64,000 nt of DNA from the NCBI GenBank assembly GCA_934047225.1, contig CAKOHE010000042.1:468891-532890 (forward strand). The letters are read 5' to 3'. Made by a program: the position numbers and the translations under genes. The notes below the pieces were generated by a model, which was not told where the DNA came from, searched no databases, and saw nothing but the letters and a program-made list of their open reading frames with translations. This document shows positions 22,986 to 35,700 of the stretch, piece by piece. The stretch's first letter is position 1, and each line of letters opens with the position of its first letter. This DNA comes from Ypsolopha sequella (lineage: Eukaryota; Arthropoda; Insecta; Lepidoptera; Ypsolophidae).

Positions 22986-23161
22986 TATATTGTCCTCCAC
23001 TCGGCAATTATTGATCACGACGAAATATGCATCAATTATTCATCCACCTTTTTGCCCTGTATACTTTGAACAGTGCGAGTGTATTATTAAGGCAAAAAGG
23101 TGGATGAATAATTGATGCATATTTCGTCGTGATCAATAATTGCCGAGTGGAGGACAATATA
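22986..23161. repeat. Perfect hairpin, 71-bp arms
   Basis: Bases 22986-23056 (ATATATTGTCCTCCACTCGG .. CCACCTTTTTGCC) are exactly the reverse complement of 23091-23161, around a 34-base spacer. No mismatch was found over 71 bp, unlike other palindromes here, which are diverged. It is followed by an (AT)n run at 23157-23176. Confidence 0.92.
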
Positions 23162-23176
23162 TATATATATATATAT

Positions 23177-24011
23177 CGAAAATTTTCTTTTTTATTCAAT
23201 TTCTACTTTAATATTCGTAAGAATCTATATATATATATAATAAAACGGTTAAAAAAAGTTATATTTAATAATTAGTAATTTAGATTATCCCTAATTATTA
23301 GTAATTAAGTTTTTAATGTCGCAAAACCGCTCTCTTAGACGATTTTATAATGTGAATCTAAGTAGCCCTACCACAGACCCTAGTCTTTTTGGGCTGTTAC
23401 ACAGCACATCATGAGTAGACGTATATGCTTGCCTGGTTTTTGAGCCAATTGTATTTTAAAATGTTGAAATGTATACTTTTGCATGTACTGAATAAATAAA
23501 CAAATTAATAAATCAGGGCGCCTCAATCTTAGAACAAATGATCGGGTAATTCAGAGATTACAATGTTAATAAATTACAAAGTACATCGAATATCTTGATT
23601 TATAAGTGTAGACGGTACATTTTTATTTAATAGCGTTATTTCATTATTCGTACATACTAGTGATAACAGATGGCAGGTCTATAGGACTACTTACCTAACA
23701 TAAAATTGCAATAAGTACTTACCTAGTTCCAATTTTTTTTCTTACATGTCGTCTAATATTGTGGTTCAATTATGATTACGTATTTTTGTTATTTCTCTGT
23801 TTTATTTAGGCAAATAGGTAATTTAATTTGAAAATTTATATAAATAAATATAATATTATAACTTCGAGTTTATTTATTTTTTACAAACGGCAATAAATGT
23901 TACAATATGTACTTAACATGACATTGTTAGGGTTGTTATGTAGCCGTTGTAATATAGTATTATACTATATTTCGGTGTAATTAGTTACTTATTTAAGGTG
24001 CCTTTTGTTTA
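23177..24011. other. Non-coding
   Basis: AT-rich with small AT runs (23226-23240). No gene or element recognised. Confidence 0.4.
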
Positions 24012-24210
24012 TATAGCCAAATTCATACTGAAGACTCGGTAAGTGGTCAGAACCAAGGTTCAAGGACCATTTTTGTGAAAAACGCAAATTAAAATTTAGG
24101 CTTCCTATACTAATTAACTCGGAGTTGTTCGTAATTAATATAAGGGCATAAACTTTTTTTTCGTTTTTCACAAAAAGGGTCATTAAAGTGTCCTGACCAC
24201 TTACTTGAAA
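24012..24210. mobile_element. Palindromic MITE, family of 43140-43328
   Basis: GCCAAATTCATACTGAAGAC + TCGGTAAGTGGTCAG on the left and TTTTTCACAAAAAGGGTCAT, CTGACCACTTACTTG on the right are diverged inverted arms. Same family as the fragment at 85-190. Confidence 0.65.
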
Positions 24211-24679
24211 GGTAAACTGCACGAATCCTATCTGCCCATGACCTGATGGGATGTCTAATTTGACATTTGTAATTTATAAAGTCTGTGTGCATTGTTTGTA
24301 AACATTTTACAGGACGTTTTAAAATAATAAAGTTATGTTAGATAGTTTGATAACATGAAAAATGGCACCAGCTGTTCAGGCGATTATTTTCGAAGTTTTA
24401 CCAGACTTGGAGATGGACTCCGGCTCTGAATTTGACACTTCTGAATCTGACTTTGAATTTGGAATGAAATGAAACTTAAATAAGGCTGCACTTGAAAAAA
24501 AAATGTACTAGAAACATTTTTAGACAAACGAAACTATGACGGCGATTCGCGTCAATATTGTTTCAATGTATGAAACACAATGAAAAAATATGCAAGTGGG
24601 GCAAAAATGTAGATATAGTTTTTATAAGTAAGAAACAAAAATCTTTGTCTTTTTTCAACTCTTTCCGTAGTATACGTAG
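24211..24679. other. Non-coding, small acidic ORF noted
   Basis: A 36-codon frame at 24362-24472 begins MAPAVQAIIFEV and is acidic (SGSEFDTSESDFEF). It may be a remnant of a transposase N-terminus but nothing around supports this. Confidence 0.25.
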
Positions 24680-26355
24680 GGTCGCCTAAGTTCGGACGCA
24701 TTTGCTGTTTTTTTTAGGCATGTTGCAAAATAAATATTTCCTCATTTCCTATCACCATTTTTTTATTGGATTGTAGTGTAAATTGATAACAATAGATCAT
24801 AGCTTAGCCACAATTTTATTAGTGTTCGTAAATGCAACGGTTTATGCACGACACGTGTTCAAAGTGTCAACATATTTTTTCTGACTGTGCTTGAAAAAAG
24901 GTCAGCGTAGCCAAAGTTCGGACTACTGTCTAATTTCACTTCTGCAGCTATGATTATTAAGTGCACAGAAAAAAAACATCCGGTGTTAAGTTAACAACAA
25001 CGTATTACATTATGGTCAATAAATTCTACCTGGTGTGGCTGGAACAACCTTTCGTTTTTTTTTTGCTCCATAAGCTAATTTGAAGCTAAATTGAGTTTCT
25101 CAAACTTTATGTAGGGGATAGTGCATTCTAGAATAGTAAGACCTGAAAGATTTATTTTCAAAAGAAACGTAAAATTCATAGTACTGACAATATCATTTGG
25201 TTTAAGTAATTATGTCTTTTCATTATAATAGAAAATAAATGAAAAAAAAAAATTGCAATTGAATCAACTTTTATTGTAAACTCTTAAGTTCTTTGAACAG
25301 TTTTAATAAATAGGTACTTAATCAGTCTTATTATTTTATGATATTAGTGTTAAAATCTAACAGTCTTAATCTCTGATACTAGTAAAACAAGATGATATTA
25401 GAAAAAATATAGCAAGTAAGTTTAATTAAGTACTTAGTGAGTGTTCTATCAGGTAACTTTAGGAACATTTAAAACATAGCAAGTAAATTTCACTTAAACA
25501 ATAGAATTACTTAATGAGTATTCTATCAGGTAACTTTAGGAACATTTAAAATCTAACAGTCCAAATCTCTAAAAAATAAATTAATAAGCGTTTCATTAAT
25601 TATTGGTATGACATAAGACAGTCTTTGATAAAGTACCTACTAATGAAAAGTCAAGTAATAAAACAATATCAGAAAAAAATACGAAGTATCATAAATACAA
25701 TGTTTTTAAAGGAGTGTTCTAGGTCACTAAAGGAACATTAAAAATATAATAACAGTTTTGTTTTTTAGTTTTTCTTAACTAATCGTAGTACAAAAATCAC
25801 ATTTTCTACTTATTGACTAGTAGGTATCTCTATTATTAAAGCTCCTTAATGAATTTTTGTTACCAACTCACCTCGTTTTCGGGTATTTCAAAAATAGTAA
25901 TATTTAATAAAAAAAATCTGATGTTATTACTAATTATTTTTGGTGGATATGAATATTTGAGAACCGCTGCCATAGTCCGATGTTTGGCAACGGGAGGGAA
26001 GTCCGGATCTAGGGCTACAGACGTCCTAGGCGTTATCGAAGTATAGAACTCTAGAGAGCATTTCCTAATTCTGCGCAAAATCCAACTTAAAAAGCTATAA
26101 AACGATGAGAAGTCACCATAAAATCCTAATAAACTTTTGGATCAAAGACCGGATCACCGAATTTTTGCGAAAAATGACACTTTTTCTTGTATTGTCCATA
26201 AAACACGTCCAGTTCGTCGCAACGCTGACTGTGGTATGAAGGGACGGATAGAATAAAATGGCGTTGTAAACCATGTAGCCATCTATTAAAAATATCGCAC
26301 CATTTGCGATTAATTCTATGCAACCGGTCTTCGGTCACATCCGAACTTAGGCGAC
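24680..26355. mobile_element. TIR element, GGGTCGCCTAAGTTCGGA ends
   Basis: Ends GGGTCGCCTAAGTTCGGACG (left) and, read inwards from the right, GGGTCGCCTAAGTTCGGATG, each preceded by TA. A subterminal relative, GTAGCCAAAGTTCGGACTAC, lies at 24907. The interior (25340-25760) has loosely repeated phrases (GTGTTCTATCAGGTAACTTT; TAGGAACATTTAAAA). Two motif-less open frames on the minus strand (25860-26078, 26126-26338) may be remnants of a transposase or host gene; the first ends at GAG|GTGAGT, a donor-like site. Confidence 0.75.
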
Positions 26356-26759
26356 CCTACTTATATTTTTTTTAAGTATATTAAATATATATTTTTGATA
26401 ATAATATAGTCAAATTTACTATACTTTATTTTGAAAAATACTATATACTATAAAATACTATAATGCGAAAACATGTTGGCAGCCCTACATGAAAAAGGGA
26501 ACGCACGTTTGCTTTTCAAAATTTTAAAATGTCCGCTGATATTTTGTGATATATTTGTGTTTGTTTCTCCGTTACGTTGAGTTGAGTATATGTTCCTCCG
26601 GTTAATGTAAGCTGCTGTGATTAATCACGTGTTTTTCGAGTTATGTACTTTGACTTCGTAGTTTTTAGAACTGTGATAAGACTCCTTGTGCTGTTTTGAA
26701 TTTTGGGAAGGTGATGGACCCTTTTTTGCTAGTGCACTGCTCTTAATCTACTCATCATT
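26356..26759. other. Upstream region of the P-like gene
   Basis: Contains ACTATA repeats (26435-26465). The P-type transposon's own terminal inverted repeats were looked for here and after 42378 and were not found. Confidence 0.4.
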
Positions 26760-27276
26760 ATGTCAGACAAGTATTGCTGCGTTCCTTTGTGCAGAGAGAG
26801 CGGAGGTATGTCAAATTATACCATTAAAAGCATTGATTGAAACAAAGTCTAGGTTATTTACCCCATCTAGCTGGGCTTGCTTCAGTGCTGAAGGAATTAA
26901 GAAATTTTCTTTTTTCATATAGTGCCCTAGCATACAAGGGGGCACTATGGGAAAAAACCTAATCTACACTGACCAAATACCATAATGAGATATTGTTTTT
27001 TGTCAGAATAGCCTGGGTATTCTTTAACTTGACTCACAATTCCAATATGTTTATTTGTTTTAGGTATGCATCAAGTTATTCATGGGTTCCCTAACCCTGA
27101 TAAAGATAAAAAACGATACAACATGTGGTTGTATTCAATTGGGAGTGATATCTTGGGGTTAGAAAATGAGCGAATATACAAGTATCGCCGTGTATGTCAC
27201 TCGCACTTTGAAGATAGATATCTTTGTCGCAACAACAAAATCAGCAATGTTGCTGTGCCAACTTAACGTCTGCGAG
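26760..27276 (+). pseudogene. THAP-domain exons 1-2 of the P-like gene
   Basis: Exon 1 (26760-26805) starts MSDKYCCVPLCRESG and ends at donor GTATGT; exon 2 (27064-27276) follows TTTTAG. Together they give a complete THAP signature: Cys6-x4-Cys11, 48 residues, Cys60-x2-His63, with Pro25, Trp37, Phe64 and the AVP of AVPTL at 79-81. The Leu codon after AVPT is TAA (27264-27266), and the frame continues beyond it as RLRG into exon 3. The THAP finger is the sequence-specific DNA-binding domain in P transposases and THAP proteins. Confidence 0.9.
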
Positions 27277-27394
27277 GTTTGTATTTATCTATTGTGATAT
27301 CTGAATGAATGTTAAAATAATTTCAGAGGCTGTCCTGGCTGGGCTGGTTGACCAGAATTGAAGCTATTTTTTAATAGTTTTTTTTTTTTTTCAG

Positions 27395-28813
27395 GTCTGT
27401 TATCACCGAATAGTTCATCTGGAATTAGAAAGCCAATGCAATCTATCTTAAACTTGACAAATCCATCAACATCATCAGGTATTTACTCAATCTTTATATA
27501 GCTGCATTATGTAAAGTGACTGGACTAAACTCAACATTTCATAAATAAATATTTTTTTATTTTGCTATTTTCTTATGTATATTCTCTTTCAGATCCCAGT
27601 CCCAAACAATTTCATTGCGAAGATGTGCCTCATACATCAGTGAACATTGGCAAAAATATATCAAAAAAAGAAAATATTGGTGAGTACACTATCATGCCAT
27701 GATTCAGTCAAAACTGAAACTTATTTGGATGTGTTAAAATTAACATTATGTAACCAAATTTTTTTAGCTGTGCACTTCGAGTTGCCAAAATTTATATTGA
27801 ATTCACCCAAATTTCATACTAATTTTGACAGCTCGAAGTGCACAGTTAAAAAAATTGGGTAATACCTTAGAATCTGGTGTAGTTTAACCCAATTACTGCA
27901 AAGAAAAGGAAGGATCAAATATTTAACAGTCGTATGTACTTATGTATTATTGTTCAGATATTCCTCTGTAACATCACCCCTATTACAACAATCTTTCATC
28001 GAACAAAAATTTGTCTTAGTTGCAAAAATGTCCTAGGATGTATATATACATATATTAAATCTAAAATGGCATCCTTGCTAATTCAAGAAAGGTGCATCTG
28101 ATTACATGAAAACATTAACACATTTATTTGTTTTAGCTCCAAAACCATTGATGCTTGAAGAATTGCTCCCTTCAAATACTTTACATTCAGACACTAAGAA
28201 CCAACAAATTCCTGGTAAGTTGCTTGTCTTTACTGCAAGTGTCCTAGTCTATAATTATATTATATATATATTATATTTTTTTCAATGCATGTGCTCGTAA
28301 AGGCCCACTTTTTATGCATCAAAACCGAACAGAAAGTCGATTATTTTGCCCTAGGGCTTTATTATTATTTGTTTTTTAATTTATTTACAATGGTTGGCTA
28401 ACCTGAATCCTTTCTTGTGTACCATAAATCTCATACTTTTTTTCCACTGTTTAACGGCTCTGGATACCTAGTCCTTTTGAGCCAATTACAATTTAAAGTT
28501 CACAAAATTATATTTGTTTTATTTCCTCACACTATGCATTGAAAAACGTAGTATGATACACGGGCGTAAAAGCAATAAATCACTCGGTTACGTTTAAAAC
28601 ACTCGCTACGCTCGTGTTTTAAATCGTCCTCGTAATTTATTCCTTTTCGCCCTAGTAGCATAAACTACTATAATCCTTGGTAAATCAAGATAAGTACATC
28701 TGATTACATCACAATAACAGATTTATTAATTTCAGCTCCAAAACCATTGACGCTTGAAGAAGTACTCCCTTCAAATACATTGAATTCAGACACCAAGAGC
28801 CAACACATTCCTG
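27395..28813 (+). pseudogene. Linker exons 3-6, with a tandem exon duplication
   Basis: Four short symmetric phase 1-1 exons (84, 87, 78, 78 bp), each with AG acceptor and GT donor (GTATTT, GTGAGT, GTAAGT, GTAAGT). Exons 5 (28137-28214) and 6 (28736-28813) are duplicates: APKPLMLEELLPSNT against APKPLTLEEVLPSNT, both ending IPG. The preceding intron ends are also similar (ACATCTGATTACAT), so exon plus flank was duplicated at about 600 bp. Introns hold nothing recognisable. Confidence 0.82.
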
Positions 28814-29058
28814 GTAAGTTTCTTTTTAATCCATGTCTTATTTTATTATCAATTTAATTTAAGAGCCGTGCTCTTGTTTGTGGAGTCCTCTGTATTCACT
28901 TCTGCACTCCGCCTTTTCTTTAACTTTTTGATTATATATTATTATATATAATATTAATTGATACAAATCAAAATTTACTTGCTTTTTCACCTGATCCATG
29001 AGTGTTCTCCTGGGCCCTAAATATATAATATATTTATAGTTTAATTTATTTAATAATA
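28814..29058. other. Intron sequence
   Basis: AT-rich start of the large intron between exons 6 and 7; nothing recognised. Confidence 0.4.
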
Positions 29059-29767
29059 AAATGTGTCTGGTAGCAACTAAACTGCTGCCGTTAATTCGAG
29101 AGAATGATGACAGATGGAGTGTGGCGATATCTCGAAAAAATACTACAAGTCAACAAGAGCTTCTTCACGACAAAAATAAATACAGGCACGTTAAAAAAAT
29201 ATCAACGGTACAACAAATGGGACGAAATAAATCCAAATCATGATTATTTAAACTTTTTTTATAAATAAAAACCCTGGAATAGAATATATATACGATCTTA
29301 TTATTTGGTAAGGTATATCAGTTTTATAATACGACAACACTGCCTTACACCGCAGATATTATAAACCTTTTTCTGAAATGTCGATTCAAAAAGTCGAGGA
29401 TTCATACTGCAGGCATTATGATTGCTGATTTGACAGAAATAACTTGACAGTATCGCTAATAGACAACTTTTCGCCAAAAATAATTTTTTTTGCGCTTTTT
29501 TTTAACTTTTACGTAGAAATTGAGTCAGCTGATTCATTAAGTTTTGTACTAGGAAGTGGAAAATATATACGACAAAAATAATTTTTATTAACAAATGGGA
29601 CCTTTTAACGATATACAATCTACCCTAAAATCATCATGATAAATATAAAATATTGAAATGCAAAACAGTAAAAAAAAGGTTTTATCCCCTGACATTTGCA
29701 AACGTCACCATTCTCTCGAATGAACGGCCGGAGTTTAGTTGCCGACTGTTTAAATAAAACACATTTG
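29059..29767. mobile_element. TIR element abutting the minisatellite
   Basis: Left arm AAATGTGT then GGTAGCAACTAAACTGCTGC, CGTTAATTCGAGAGAATG; the right arm is its inverted copy (CATTCTCTCGAATGAACGG, GAGTTTAGTTGCC, then ACACATTT at 29760-29767) with a 10-bp extra segment. Total 709 bp. The minisatellite begins within a few bases of the right terminus. Confidence 0.72.
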
Positions 29768-29773
29768 GTGACT

Positions 29774-32700
29774 GACTTAGTGTCAATGTGCCACTACTGA
29801 TACTATCTCCACCTCAGACACCACAGCCCCCTCAGGCTACAGCTACAGCTCTGTTACTTAGTGTCAATGTGCCACTACTGATACTATCTACACCTCAGAC
29901 ACCACAGCCCCCTCAGGCTACAGCTACAGCTCTGTTACTTAGTGTCAATGTGCCACTACTGATACTATCTACACCTCAGACACCACAGCCCCCTCAGGCT
30001 ACAGCTACAGCTCTGTTACTTAGTGTCAATGTGCCACTACTGATACTATCTACACCTCAGACACCACAGCCCCCTCAGGCTACAGCTACAGCTCTGTTAC
30101 TTAGTGTCAATGTGCCACTACTGATACTATCTCCACCTCAGACACCACAGCCCCCTCAGGCTACAGCTACAGCTCTGTTACTTAGTGTCAATGTGCCACT
30201 ACTGATACTATCTACACCTCAGACACCACAGCCCCCTCAGGCTACAGCTACAGCTCTGTTACTTAGTGTCAATGTGCCACTACTGATACTATCTACACCT
30301 CAGACACCACAGCCCCCTCAGGCTACAGCTACAGCTCTGTTACTTAGTGTCAATGTGCCACTACTGATACTATCTACACCTCAGACACCACAGCCCCCTC
30401 AGGCTACAGCTACAGCTCTGTTACTTAGTGTCAATGTGCCACTACTGATACTATCTACACCTCAGACACCACAGCCCCCTCAGGCTACAGCTACAGCTCT
30501 GTTACTTAGTGTCAATGTGCCACTACTGATACTATCTACACCTCAGACACCACAGCCCCCTCAGGCTACAGCTACAGCTCTGTTACTTAGTGTCAATGTG
30601 CCACTACTGATACTATCTCCACCTCAGACACCACAGCCCCCTCAGGCTACAGCTACAGCTCTGTTACTTAGTGTCAATGTGCCACTACTGATACTATCTC
30701 CACCTCAGACACCACAGCCCCCTCAGGCTACAGCTACAGCTCTGTTACTTAGTGTCAATGTGCCACTACTGATACTATCTACACCTCAGACACCACAGCC
30801 CCCTCAGGCTACAGCTACAGCTCTGTTACTTAGTGTCAATGTGCCACTACTGATACTATCTCCACCTCAGACACCACAGCCCCCTCAGGCTACAGCTACA
30901 GCTCTGTTACTTAGTGTCAATGTGCCACTACTGATACTATCTCCACCTCAGACACCACAGCCCCCTCAGGCTACAGCTACAGCTCTGTTACTTAGTGTCA
31001 ATGTGCCACTACTGATACTATCTACACCTCAGACACCACAGCCCCCTCAGGCTACAGCTACAGCTCTGTTACTTAGTGTCAATGTGCCACTACTGATACT
31101 ATCTCCACCTCAGACACCACAGCCCCCTCAGGCTACAGCTACAGCTCTGTTACTTAGTGTCAATGTGCCACTACTGATACTATCTACACCTCAGACACCA
31201 CAGCCCCCTCAGGCTACAGCTACAGCTCTGTTACTTAGTGTCAATGTGCCACTACTGATACTATCTACACCTCAGACACCACAGCCCCCTCAGGCTACAG
31301 CTACAGCTCTGTTACTTAGTGTCAATGTGCCACTACTGATACTATCTCCACCTCAGACACCACAGCCCCCTCAGGCTACAGCTACAGCTCTGTTACTTAG
31401 TGTCAATGTGCCACTACTGATACTATCTACACCTCAGACACCACAGCCCCCTCAGGCTACAGCTACAGCTCTGTTACTTAGTGTCAATGTGCCACTACTG
31501 ATACTATCTCCACCTCAGACACCACAGCCCCCTCAGGCTACAGCTACAGCTCTGTTACTTAGTGTCAATGTGCCACTACTGATACTATCTACACCTCAGA
31601 CACCACAGCCCCCTCAGGCTACAGCTACAGCTCTGTTACTTAGTGTCAATGTGCCACTACTGATACTATCTCCACCTCAGACACCACAGCCCCCTCAGGC
31701 TACAGCTACAGCTCTGTTACTTAGTGTCAATGTGCCACTACTGATACTATCTACACCTCAGACACCACAGCCCCCTCAGGCTACAGCTACAGCTCTGTTA
31801 CTTAGTGTCAATGTGCCACTACTGATACTATCTACACCTCAGACACCACAGCCCCCTCAGGCTACAGCTACAGCTCTGTTACTTAGTGTCAATGTGCCAC
31901 TACTGATACTATCTCCACCTCAGACACCACAGCCCCCTCAGGCTACAGCTACAGCTCTGTTACTTAGTGTCAATGTGCCACTACTGATACTATCTACACC
32001 TCAGACACCACAGCCCCCTCAGGCTACAGCTACAGCTCTGTTACTTAGTGTCAATGTGCCACTACTGATACTATCTACACCTCAGACACCACAGCCCCCT
32101 CAGGCTACAGCTACAGCTCTGTTACTTAGTGTCAATGTGCCACTACTGATACTATCTACACCTCAGACACCACAGCCCCCTCAGGCTACAGCTACAGCTC
32201 TGTTACTTAGTGTCAATGTGCCACTACTGATACTATCTCCACCTCAGACACCACAGCCCCCTCAGGCTACAGCTACAGCTCTGTTACTTAGTGTCAATGT
32301 GCCACTACTGATACTATCTCCACCTCAGACACCACAGCCCCCTCAGGCTACAGCTACAGCTCTGTTACTTAGTGTCAATGTGCCACTACTGATACTATCT
32401 ACACCTCAGACACCACAGCCCCCTCAGGCTACAGCTACAGCTCTGTTACTTAGTGTCAATGTGCCACTACTGATACTATCTCCACCTCAGACACCACAGC
32501 CCCCTCAGGCTACAGCTACAGCTCTGTTACTTAGTGTCAATGTGCCACTACTGATACTATCTACACCTCAGACACCACAGCCCCCTCAGGCTACAGCTAC
32601 AGCTCTGTTACTTAGTGTCAATGTGCCACTACTGATACTATCTACACCTCAGACACCACAGCCCCCTCAGGCTACAGCTACAGCTCTGTTACTTAGTGTC

Positions 32701-35700
32701 AATGTGCCACTACTGATACTATCTCCACCTCAGACACCACAGCCCCCTCAGGCTACAGCTACAGCTCTGTTACTTAGTGTCAATGTGCCACTACTGATAC
32801 TATCTACACCTCAGACACCACAGCCCCCTCAGGCTACAGCTACAGCTCTGTTACTTAGTGTCAATGTGCCACTACTGATACTATCTCCACCTCAGACACC
32901 ACAGCCCCCTCAGGCTACAGCTACAGCTCTGTTACTTAGTGTCAATGTGCCACTACTGATACTATCTACACCTCAGACACCACAGCCCCCTCAGGCTACA
33001 GCTACAGCTCTGTTACTTAGTGTCAATGTGCCACTACTGATACTATCTACACCTCAGACACCACAGCCCCCTCAGGCTACAGCTACAGCTCTGTTACTTA
33101 GTGTCAATGTGCCACTACTGATACTATCTCCACCTCAGACACCACAGCCCCCTCAGGCTACAGCTACAGCTCTGTTACTTAGTGTCAATGTGCCACTACT
33201 GATACTATCTACACCTCAGACACCACAGCCCCCTCAGGCTACAGCTACAGCTCTGTTACTTAGTGTCAATGTGCCACTACTGATACTATCTACACCTCAG
33301 ACACCACAGCCCCCTCAGGCTACAGCTACAGCTCTGTTACTTAGTGTCAATGTGCCACTACTGATACTATCTACACCTCAGACACCACAGCCCCCTCAGG
33401 CTACAGCTACAGCTCTGTTACTTAGTGTCAATGTGCCACTACTGATACTATCTACACCTCAGACACCACAGCCCCCTCAGGCTACAGCTACAGCTCTGTT
33501 ACTTAGTGTCAATGTGCCACTACTGATACTATCTACACCTCAGACACCACAGCCCCCTCAGGCTACAGCTACAGCTCTGTTACTTAGTGTCAATGTGCCA
33601 CTACTGATACTATCTCCACCTCAGACACCACAGCCCCCTCAGGCTACAGCTACAGCTCTGTTACTTAGTGTCAATGTGCCACTACTGATACTATCTCCAC
33701 CTCAGACACCACAGCCCCCTCAGGCTACAGCTACAGCTCTGTTACTTAGTGTCAATGTGCCACTACTGATACTATCTACACCTCAGACACCACAGCCCCC
33801 TCAGGCTACAGCTACAGCTCTGTTACTTAGTGTCAATGTGCCACTACTGATACTATCTACACCTCAGACACCACAGCCCCCTCAGGCTACAGCTACAGCT
33901 CTGTTACTTAGTGTCAATGTGCCACTACTGATACTATCTACACCTCAGACACCACAGCCCCCTCAGGCTACAGCTACAGCTCTGTTACTTAGTGTCAATG
34001 TGCCACTACTGATACTATCTACACCTCAGACACCACAGCCCCCTCAGGCTACAGCTACAGCTCTGTTACTTAGTGTCAATGTGCCACTACTGATACTATC
34101 TACACCTCAGACACCACAGCCCCCTCAGGCTACAGCTACAGCTCTGTTACTTAGTGTCAATGTGCCACTACTGATACTATCTACACCTCAGACACCACAG
34201 CCCCCTCAGGCTACAGCTACAGCTCTGTTACTTAGTGTCAATGTGCCACTACTGATACTATCTACACCTCAGACACCACAGCCCCCTCAGGCTACAGCTA
34301 CAGCTCTGTTACTTAGTGTCAATGTGCCACTACTGATACTATCTACACCTCAGACACCACAGCCCCCTCAGGCTACAGCTACAGCTCTGTTACTTAGTGT
34401 CAATGTGCCACTACTGATACTATCTCCACCTCAGACACCACAGCCCCCTCAGGCTACAGCTACAGCTCTGTTACTTAGTGTCAATGTGCCACTACTGATA
34501 CTATCTACACCTCAGACACCACAGCCCCCTCAGGCTACAGCTACAGCTCTGTTACTTAGTGTCAATGTGCCACTACTGATACTATCTACACCTCAGACAC
34601 CACAGCCCCCTCAGGCTACAGCTACAGCTCTGTTACTTAGTGTCAATGTGCCACTACTGATACTATCTACACCTCAGTCACCACAGCCCCCTCAGGCTAC
34701 AGCTACAGCTCTGTTACTTAGTGTCAATGTGCCACTACTGATACTATCTCCACCTCAGACACCACAGCCCCCTCAGGCTACAGCTACAGCTCTGTTACTT
34801 AGTGTCAATGTGCCACTACTGATACTATCTACACCTCAGACACCACAGCCCCCTCAGGCTACAGCTACAGCTCTGTTACTTAGTGTCAATGTGCCACTAC
34901 TGATACTATCTACACCTCAGACACCACAGCCCCCTCAGGCTACAGCTACAGCTCTGTTACTTAGTGTCAATGTGCCACTACTGATACTATCTACACCTCA
35001 GACACCACAGCCCCCTCAGGCTACAGCTACAGCTCTGTTACTTAGTGTCAATGTGCCACTACTGATACTATCTACACCTCAGACACCACAGCCCCCTCAG
35101 GCTACAGCTACAGCTCTGTTACTTAGTGTCAATGTGCCACTACTGATACTATCTACACCTCAGACACCACAGCCCCCTCAGGCTACAGCTACAGCTCTGT
35201 TACTTAGTGTCAATGTGCCACTACTGATACTATCTCCACCTCAGACACCACAGCCCCCTCAGGCTACAGCTACAGCTCTGTTACTTAGTGTCAATGTGCC
35301 ACTACTGATACTATCTCCACCTCAGACACCACAGCCCCCTCAGGCTACAGCTACAGCTCTGTTACTTAGTGTCAATGTGCCACTACTGATACTATCTACA
35401 CCTCAGACACCACAGCCCCCTCAGGCTACAGCTACAGCTCTGTTACTTAGTGTCAATGTGCCACTACTGATACTATCTACACCTCAGACACCACAGCCCC
35501 CTCAGGCTACAGCTACAGCTCTGTTACTTAGTGTCAATGTGCCACTACTGATACTATCTACACCTCAGACACCACAGCCCCCTCAGGCTACAGCTACAGC
35601 TCTGTTACTTAGTGTCAATGTGCCACTACTGATACTATCTACACCTCAGACACCACAGCCCCCTCAGGCTACAGCTACAGCTCTGTTACTTAGTGTCAAT

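Noticed and set aside
24362..24472. Start of a piggyBac-type transposase
   Set aside because: Only a 36-codon acidic frame; no catalytic core nearby and no TTAA-flanked ends around it.
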